This document shows, piece by piece, positions 1 to 4,539 of a stretch of DNA of 6,911 nucleotides. The DNA lies in NCBI GenBank assembly GCA_021793935.1, contig JAJYRV010000108.1, positions 1 to 6,911 on the forward strand. Direction: 5' to 3'. The notes under the pieces are model-generated. The model searched no databases and was not told where the DNA came from. It saw only the letters and a list, made by a program, of their open reading frames with translations. Made by a program: the position numbers and the translations under genes. How positions within the stretch are numbered: the stretch's first letter is position 1; every line of letters begins with the position of its first letter. Source of the stretch: Actinomycetes bacterium (GTDB lineage Bacteria > Actinomycetota > Actinomycetes > Actinomycetales > Beutenbergiaceae).

Positions 1-725
1 TGCTCTGCGCGGGCTGGTTCCTCGTCTTCGGTCTCCCGCTGCTCATCCTTGCACCTGCGGACGAACCGCGTGAGGACGATGAGAAGTTCAACCTCGCGAT
101 GGCTTACCGGGAACTGTTCCGCAGAATCGTGCACTTGTGGCGCAGCGAGCGGACGCTGCTGCACTTCTTCGCTGCCGCCGCCGTGTACCGCGATGGGCTC
201 TCGGCGGTGTTCGCCCTCGCGGGGGTGCTCGCGGCGAGCGCCTACGGTTTTGATACCGAGCAGACGATCTATTTCGGTCTCGCTGCCAACTTCATCGCGG
301 GGGTGAGCACATGGCTCGCGGGCCGGGCTGATGACAGATTCGGCCCCCGCACGGTCATCATCACGTCCCTTTCAGCGATGATCGCGTTCGGGACAGTGAT
401 CATTTTCTCCGGAGCGCAGCTCACGTTCTGGATCTGCGGCATGGCGATCGCCGGGTTGGTAGGGCCGGTGCAGTCGGCATCCCGTTCCGCGCTTGCGCAC
501 ATGTCGACCTCCGAACAGGCAGGCGAGAACTTCGGCCTCTACGCCACGACGGGGCGGGCGATTTCCTTCCTCGCACCCGGCCTGTATTGGATGTTCGTCG
601 GGCTCACCGATAACCCGCGTACGGGAATCATTGGCATCATGGTTGTGCTCCTCGCGGGGCTACTCATCTTCCTGCCCCTGCGGTTACCCGAACGAACCGG
701 GCGCGCCGTCGACGCCGTCAGCTGA
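1..725 (+). CDS. MFS transporter, Atg22/UMF1-like (C-terminal part)
   Basis: This is the 3' portion of a membrane transporter; the reading frame is open from the first complete codon at base 3, so the start lies outside the window. The visible 240 residues contain hydrophobic membrane segments separated by short loops. A first segment runs through CAGWFLVFGLPLLIL, followed by a charged cytoplasmic stretch (DEPREDDEKF). The next block has YRDGLSAVFALAGVLAA, then FGLAANFIAG and the loop AGRADDRFGPRTV, which matches the MFS loop pattern of acidic residues before R-x-G-x-R. Later it shows QSASRSALAHMSTSEQAGENFGLYATTGRA, typical of the UMF1 family related to yeast vacuolar effluxer Atg22. The yeast protein exports amino acids, but bacterial substrates are mostly unknown, so I assign no substrate. 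It ends in a short basic tail and TGA at 723-725, and is convergent with lrgB. Confidence 0.85.
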   Translation, partial: LCAGWFLVFGLPLLILAPADEPREDDEKFNLAMAYRELFRRIVHLWRSERTLLHFFAAAAVYRDGLSAVFALAGVLAASAYGFDTEQTIYFGLAANFIAGVSTWLAGRADDRFGPRTVIITSLSAMIAFGTVIIFSGAQLTFWICGMAIAGLVGPVQSASRSALAHMSTSEQAGENFGLYATTGRAISFLAPGLYWMFVGLTDNPRTGIIGIMVVLLAGLLIFLPLRLPERTGRAVDAVS

Positions 726-791
726 ACCTGCCGCCACCTTCCCGCGGACACCGGCGACCCGCTGGGCCGCGCGGCGCCTTCGGAGCTCCGG
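726..791. other. Convergent intergenic gap with small palindromes
   Basis: This 66-base gap separates the stop of the MFS gene from the stop of lrgB on the other strand. It contains two short perfect palindromes, GCCGCGCGGC at 766-775 and CGGAGCTCCG at 781-790. Neither has a loop plus T-run on either strand, so I do not call a classical intrinsic terminator. Transcription of one or both genes may end here by folded GC-rich RNA or by Rho, but the sequence does not decide it. Confidence 0.4.
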
Positions 792-1514
792 TCACATGAC
801 GAAGCTCACGAAGATCGGCATGAGCACTGACGCGGCGATCGTGCTCAGTGCCATCCCGAGCGCGGCGAAGGCACCTTCGGTTTCGTTCTCGACGAGCACC
901 TGTGCGGTGCCAATTCCGTGGGAGGAAATACCCATCGCCAACCCCCGGACCCGCACGTCGCCGATCCTCGCCCAGTTCATCAGCGTCGGCGCCGCCACCG
1001 CCCCGAGCACGCCGGTGACCATGGTGAACGCCGCCGAGAGTTCGGGGATGCCCCCGGCTTGTTCCGTGAGGGCCATCGCAACCGGGGTCGTCACGGATTT
1101 TGCCATCATCGCCACCGCGAGATCCTGCGAGCCGCCGAGCCATTTGGTGACGAAGTAGCCCGAGGCGATACCCGCCCCCGCCCCGGTGAGCACGCTGATG
1201 AGCACGGGAGCGCTCGCCTGCATCACGAGCGGCAGGTTTCGGTAGATCGTTACCGCGAGCGCAACGGTGGCCGGGGCGAGGAGGAATCCAATGTACCCCG
1301 CGCCAGCGAGGTAATCCTCGTACGGCACACCCATGAGCAGTAGGAGCGAGGCGATCACCGCCACCGTGGTGAAAACCGGGGTGAGGAGAGGATGCCGCCC
1401 GGAGCGGTGCCAGGTCTTTTCCGCTGCGAGGAACACGCCGAGGGTGAGCGCGATCCCGAAGACCGGGTTCGCCGTCATCTCTTCCCAGCCGGCCGCCACT
1501 GCCTCACTGGTCAC
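792..1514 (-). CDS. lrgB: LrgB/CidB family membrane protein
   Basis: A 240-residue polytopic inner-membrane protein of the LrgB/CidB family, normal length for the family. Family motifs are visible in order: PATVALAVTIYRN (81-93), AKSVTTPVAMAL (138-149), SSHGIGTA (197-204) and EGAFAALGMAL (213-223), ending in a hydrophobic segment. The chosen start is the GTG at 1514-1512. It is preceded by AGGAG at a 7-base spacing, and its GTGA overlaps the TGA stop of lrgA. A later in-frame ATG (1478-1476) precedes TANPVFG and would still leave all motifs, but has less support. LrgA/LrgB and CidA/CidB pairs were first described as holin/antiholin-like regulators of murein hydrolase activity and autolysis in staphylococci; related pairs in Bacillus and Streptococcus mutans import pyruvate. 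Which role applies here cannot be read from the sequence. Longer upstream in-frame starts lie inside lrgA and are unlikely. Confidence 0.9.
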   Translation of the reverse strand: MTSEAVAAGWEEMTANPVFGIALTLGVFLAAEKTWHRSGRHPLLTPVFTTVAVIASLLLLMGVPYEDYLAGAGYIGFLLAPATVALAVTIYRNLPLVMQASAPVLISVLTGAGAGIASGYFVTKWLGGSQDLAVAMMAKSVTTPVAMALTEQAGGIPELSAAFTMVTGVLGAVAAPTLMNWARIGDVRVRGLAMGISSHGIGTAQVLVENETEGAFAALGMALSTIAASVLMPIFVSFVM

Positions 1515-1924
1515 GATCGCACTCCTGGACGCGGTGCCGCTGCCGAGCGTGCAGAGCGCGCCCCTTTGCGGGCGAAAAGGCCGAGGAGTTTCAACGTGAG
1601 GAGGGCGGTTCCGGCCCCGACGACGAGGGCGACGAGCCACGGGAGGACCATGCCGACCGCCACCGCGACCGGGGCCGCCTGAAGTTCACCGAAGTAAGCG
1701 ATCACGCCCACCCCGGCCGGTACGAAGAAGATCGACATCTTCGCCAACAGCGCGTCTGCACCGCGCATGACGGAATTGTCGCGTTTGGGCCGCCAGACCA
1801 ACAGCACAACGAGGAGCAGGCCCATTCCGAGCACGGGGCCGGGCGCGGGGATGCCCGTGAGAGCGCTTAAGGCATAGCCGGCGAATAGACACGCGAAGAT
1901 GATGAACAGGCCGGTGAGAATCAT
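1511..1924 (-). CDS. lrgA: CidA/LrgA family holin-like membrane protein
   Basis: A 137-residue small membrane protein of the CidA/LrgA family, first gene of a two-gene operon with lrgB. Four hydrophobic segments can be seen, at about residues 2-22, 28-44, 60-78 and 85-117. The family signature PGPVLGMGLLL is at 28-38 and FFVPAGVGVI at 66-75, with the basic loop WRPKRDN between them. After residue 117 comes a basic, alanine/arginine-rich cytoplasmic tail of about 20 residues, whose coding sequence also carries the lrgB ribosome binding site. The start ATG at 1924-1922 is preceded by GAAAGG (1934-1929) at a short 4-base spacing. LrgA proteins are holin-like and are thought to act with LrgB in the membrane, either in control of autolysis or in transport of pyruvate or similar small acids; the specific role here is inferred only from family membership. 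No LytTR-type regulator gene is present in the window. Confidence 0.9.
   Translation of the reverse strand: MILTGLFIIFACLFAGYALSALTGIPAPGPVLGMGLLLVVLLVWRPKRDNSVMRGADALLAKMSIFFVPAGVGVIAYFGELQAAPVAVAVGMVLPWLVALVVGAGTALLTLKLLGLFARKGARSARSAAAPRPGVRS
1522..1526 (-). promoter_or_regulatory. Ribosome binding site deciding the lrgB GTG start
   Basis: On the minus strand AGGAG lies 7 bases before the GTG at 1514, inside the end of lrgA. Together with the GTGA start/stop overlap this favours the GTG over the downstream ATG and points to translational coupling of the two genes. Confidence 0.65.
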
Positions 1925-1957
1925 GGCACCTTTCGAGGAAAGACGTCAGCAACCTCA

Positions 1958-1963
1958 AGCCTA
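1958..1963 (-). promoter_or_regulatory. Candidate -10 element of the lrgAB promoter
   Basis: The minus strand reads TAGGCT, which fits the actinobacterial TANNNT -10 pattern. It would place the transcript start near base 1951 and give a leader of about 27 bases ending at the lrgA ATG. I find no good TTGACA-like -35 at 16-18 bases upstream, so this promoter may need an activator or may be wrong. Confidence 0.35.
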
Positions 1964-1982
1964 GGTATTTTCCACAGCCCGC

Positions 1983-2028
1983 GTTCACCGCGGCGGTGCG
2001 ACGAACCCCACACCGTTGTTCGCCGCGG
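1983..2028. repeat. Inverted-repeat cluster upstream of lrgA
   Basis: Two overlapping dyads sit upstream of the candidate lrgA promoter. The first is CACCG-CGG-CGGTG at 1986-1998 with perfect 5-base arms. The second pairs GCGACGAAC (1998-2006) with GTTCGCCGC (2018-2026) around an 11-base centre, with one G.T position. A GTTC at 1983-1986 also mirrors the GAAC at 2003-2006, and CCGCGG occurs at both 1988-1993 and 2023-2028. The position, roughly 35-75 bases before the inferred transcript start, suits a binding site for a regulator of lrgAB. It could also be chance in GC-rich DNA. Confidence 0.4.
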
Positions 2029-2068
2029 CCCGGGTGGTGCAGCGCATCGCAGGAATGGGTGCAACAAG

Positions 2069-2108
2069 CACGAGCGTCCCTCACCGGCAAGGGCAAGGGG
2101 CGCTCGTG
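2069..2108 (-). terminator. Intrinsic-type terminator of hppA
   Basis: Starting 13 bases after the hppA stop codon on the minus strand, CACGAGCGCCCC pairs with GGGACGCTCGTG. This is a 12-base stem with one G.U pair and a 16-base loop. The stem is followed by CTTGTTG, a short T-rich run. Position, stem length and orientation fit termination of the hppA transcript before it reaches lrgA, which makes lrgAB a separate transcription unit. Confidence 0.75.
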
Positions 2109-2121
2109 AGTTACGAGGAGG

Positions 2122-4425
2122 TTAGGAACTCATCGTGACGTCCTCAAGCTCCACTTCGCCTTCGTTCTCGATCTCTCCGGCACGCAGGCGGGACAGGAGA
2201 ATCGCACCGGCGGCGATGAGGCCGGCGACGACGGCGATACCAATCCGAAGCGCATGGTTGGCGTCTTCTGGAACACTCATCGCAACAACGGCGGGAGCGA
2301 TGAGCAGGGCAACAAGGTTCATCACCTTAATGAGCGGGTTGATCGCCGGCCCCGCGGTGTCCTTGAACGGGTCGCCGACGGTGTCGCCGATGATGACCGC
2401 CTCGTGCGCGGACGATCCCTTCCCGCCGTAGGCGCCGTCCTCGACGATCTTCTTCGCGTTGTCCCAAGCGCCCCCCGAGTTCGCGAGGAACACCGCCATG
2501 AGCACCCCCGCACCGATCGCCCCGCCGAGGAACCCGGCGAGCGGTCCCACTCCCAGGCCGAAACCGACGGCGATAGGAGCGAACGCGGCGAGGAGGCCCG
2601 GAGTCGCCAGTTCCCGCAGGGAATCGCGGGTGCAGATGTCAACGACCTTGCCGTACTCCGGCCGTACCTCCCCGGTCATGATTCCGGGGAACTTCGCAAA
2701 CTGGCGGCGCACTTCGAACACGATCGCCCCGGCGGCCTTGGTCACGGCATCGATGGCGAGCCCGGAGAACAGGAACACCGTGCCGGCGCCGAGGATCACG
2801 CCGACCAGGGTGATGGGTGAGATGATCGAGTACTCGAGCATCGATTTGACGATGTCGCTGCTTCCCGCCTGATCCGCGATCTTCGCGATTCCGCTCGTGA
2901 CGGCGTCGGCGTAGGAGCCGAACAGCGCCGTCGCGGCGAGTACTGCCGTGGCGATTGCAATGCCCTTGGTGATCGCCTTGGTCGTGTTACCGGCAGCGTC
3001 GAGATCGGTGAGGATCTGCGCCGCCTCCTCGTCCGCGTCACCGCTCATCTCCGCGATGCCTTGCGCGTTGTCGGAGACGGGCCCAAAGGTGTCCATCGCG
3101 ACGATGACGCCGACGGTGGTCAGCAGTCCGCAGCCTGCGAGCGCGACGAGGAACAACGATAACCACACCGAGCCACCGGCGATGAGGAAGACCGCGCACA
3201 GCGCCGCCGCGATGACCCCCGCGGTGTACACCGCGGACTCGAATCCGACCCCGATCCCCGCGAGAACCACGGTCGCCGCGCCGGTACGGGAGTTCGCCGC
3301 TACCGCGCGGGTGGGTTTGGCTTCGGTGTCGGTGAAGTAACCGGTGAGCCACAGGATGAACCCTGCGAGGACAACGCCGATGACCACGGCGGCCGCGGCG
3401 ACGAGCCGGGGATCACCGCTCACGCCTGCGGCAGCGGCGGCATCCGAGCCGGGAGTGAGCGCGTCGAAGGAGGAGGGGAGGTAGACGTAGGCCGCGACGG
3501 CGGCGAGCACCGCCCCGATGAGGGCGGAGGTGTAGAACCCGCGGTAGATCGCCTTGAGCCCGTTTTCGTTCCCCTTCACGCGAGTGATCACTACCCCGAG
3601 GATCGCGACGAGCGCACCGATCGCGGTGACGATGAGGGGGAATACCAGCCCTTCCTCGCCCATCGTGGCCCGCCCGAGAATGAGTGCGGCGACGAGCATG
3701 ACCGCGTACGACTCGAATAGGTCCGCGGCCATCCCCGCACAGTCCCCGACGTTGTCGCCGACATTGTCGGCAATCGTGGCGGCGTTACGAGGGTCATCCT
3801 CGGGAATGTTTTGCTCCACCTTGCCCACGAGGTCGGCACCGACATCGGCGGCCTTGGTGAAGATCCCACCCCCCACGCGCATGAACATCGCGAGGAGCGC
3901 GGCACCGAATCCGAATCCTTCGAGCACGACCGGGGCGCTGGCTTGGAAGATGAGCACTACGCCCGCCGCGCCGAGGAGTCCCAGACCGACGACGCTCATC
4001 CCCACTACCCCGCCGGTGCGGAAGGCGATCCGTGCCCCTTCCGAATGGCCGTTGGCTTGCGTCGCCGCCGCGGCTACACGCAGGTTCGCGCGGGTAGCGA
4101 GCCACATCCCGAGGTAGCCGATGGCCGCGGAAAAGCCCGCCCCCAGGAGAAAGGCGACGGCGCGGCCCACCTTCACGCTCCCGTCATCTGCGGGGAGCAG
4201 GAATAGCAGCGCGAACACGACGACGGCGAAGATCCCGAGGGTACGGAATTGCCGGTTGAGGTACGCCGAGGCGCCTTCCTGGATTGCTTTGGCGATGTCT
4301 TGCATGCTGGCTGTGCCCTCACCGGCGGCGAGCACTTGCTTACGAAGCGCGACCGCGATGACGAGGGCAATGACCGCAATAATCCCGATCACTGAGACGA
4401 TGATCAGGCTCGAGGTTTCGAGCAT
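2122..4425 (-). CDS. hppA: K+-independent membrane proton-pumping pyrophosphatase
   Basis: A complete 767-residue integral membrane H+-translocating inorganic pyrophosphatase (EC 7.1.3.1), which hydrolyses PPi and pumps protons across the cytoplasmic membrane. Length and about 15-16 hydrophobic segments match the family. Substrate-site motifs are all present: DVGADLVGKVE (194-204), EDDPRN (209-214), DNVGDNVGD (220-228), DNAQGIAEM (452-460), NSGGAWDNAKK (649-659) and GDTVGDPFKDTAGPA (680-694). The segment GNTTKAIT (479-486) has Lys483 and Thr486 at the two positions that separate K+-independent from K+-dependent enzymes (Ala460/Gly-or-Ala463 versus Lys/Thr in Carboxydothermus numbering), so this pump should not need K+. 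The ATG at 4425-4423 is preceded by AAGGAGG at a 10-base spacing and gives the expected hydrophobic N terminus. The frame stays open another 120 codons upstream, but that part is hydrophilic and antisense to the helicase start. The last 18 or so residues form an acidic tail (EIENEGEVELEDV). It is divergent from the helicase. Confidence 0.97.
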   Translation of the reverse strand: MLETSSLIIVSVIGIIAVIALVIAVALRKQVLAAGEGTASMQDIAKAIQEGASAYLNRQFRTLGIFAVVVFALLFLLPADDGSVKVGRAVAFLLGAGFSAAIGYLGMWLATRANLRVAAAATQANGHSEGARIAFRTGGVVGMSVVGLGLLGAAGVVLIFQASAPVVLEGFGFGAALLAMFMRVGGGIFTKAADVGADLVGKVEQNIPEDDPRNAATIADNVGDNVGDCAGMAADLFESYAVMLVAALILGRATMGEEGLVFPLIVTAIGALVAILGVVITRVKGNENGLKAIYRGFYTSALIGAVLAAVAAYVYLPSSFDALTPGSDAAAAAGVSGDPRLVAAAAVVIGVVLAGFILWLTGYFTDTEAKPTRAVAANSRTGAATVVLAGIGVGFESAVYTAGVIAAALCAVFLIAGGSVWLSLFLVALAGCGLLTTVGVIVAMDTFGPVSDNAQGIAEMSGDADEEAAQILTDLDAAGNTTKAITKGIAIATAVLAATALFGSYADAVTSGIAKIADQAGSSDIVKSMLEYSIISPITLVGVILGAGTVFLFSGLAIDAVTKAAGAIVFEVRRQFAKFPGIMTGEVRPEYGKVVDICTRDSLRELATPGLLAAFAPIAVGFGLGVGPLAGFLGGAIGAGVLMAVFLANSGGAWDNAKKIVEDGAYGGKGSSAHEAVIIGDTVGDPFKDTAGPAINPLIKVMNLVALLIAPAVVAMSVPEDANHALRIGIAVVAGLIAAGAILLSRLRAGEIENEGEVELEDVTMSS

Positions 4426-4435
4426 GGCCTGTAGT

Positions 4436-4442
4436 CCTCCTT
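4436..4442 (-). promoter_or_regulatory. Strong ribosome binding site of hppA
   Basis: The minus strand reads AAGGAGG, a near-perfect Shine-Dalgarno sequence, 10 bases before the ATG at 4425. It fixes the hppA start and rules out the much longer open frame that extends upstream. Its outer two bases overlap the -35 hexamer of the opposite-strand helicase promoter. Confidence 0.85.
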
Positions 4443-4469
4443 GACGTTTTCTCCACCCACTTTCATAGT
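4441..4469 (+). promoter_or_regulatory. Sigma70-type promoter for the helicase gene
   Basis: TTGACG at 4441-4446 matches the -35 consensus at 5 of 6 bases. After a 17-base spacer, CATAGT at 4464-4469 matches the -10 consensus at 4 of 6. The expected transcript start is near 4476, giving a leader of about 50-80 bases depending on the start codon. This is the best promoter-like sequence in the gap, and it lies within the hppA leader on the other strand. Confidence 0.5.
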
Positions 4470-4472
4470 GGG
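4456..4472. repeat. Perfect palindrome over the helicase -10
   Basis: CCCACT (4456-4461) and AGTGGG (4467-4472) are exact inverted repeats separated by 5 bases. On the plus strand the dyad covers the -10 hexamer of the helicase promoter, the usual place for a repressor operator. On the minus strand it lies 31 bases before the hppA ATG and could form a small hairpin in the hppA leader RNA. Either role is inference. Confidence 0.45.
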
Positions 4473-4484
4473 GCCCAATCGCCG

Positions 4485-4490
4485 AGTCTA
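4485..4490 (-). promoter_or_regulatory. Candidate -10 element of the hppA promoter
   Basis: The minus strand reads TAGACT, a good TANNNT -10 for an actinobacterium. It would start hppA transcription near 4478 with a leader of about 53 bases that carries the palindrome and the AAGGAGG site. No convincing -35 hexamer is seen upstream of it, so this call is tentative. Confidence 0.3.
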
Positions 4491-4539
4491 TCCGCGTTTT
4501 CCTCTGACAGGGGAAGATCACACCGGCGTGGGCGCAACC

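Noticed and set aside
918..1343. Open frames on the plus strand across lrgB and lrgA (for example 918-1343 and 1392-1682).
   Set aside because: Their translations are rich in Arg, His and Pro with no domain features, and they mirror the coding strand of real membrane proteins; typical high-GC shadows.
2002..2022. CGAAC and GTTCG half-sites resembling an actinobacterial LexA (SOS) box upstream of lrgA.
   Set aside because: The half-sites are separated by 11 bases rather than the 4 bases of the LexA box, so LexA control is not supported.
3720..3780. Locally repeated GTCGCCGAC-like words within hppA.
   Set aside because: They come from the repeated DNVGDNVGD active-site residues in the protein and are not a DNA repeat element.
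4404..4466. A 20-codon minus-strand frame starting in the palindrome loop and overlapping the hppA start in another frame.
   Set aside because: It has no Shine-Dalgarno sequence and the peptide is unremarkable. Short ATG frames of this size are common by chance, so I mention it only as a note to the palindrome.
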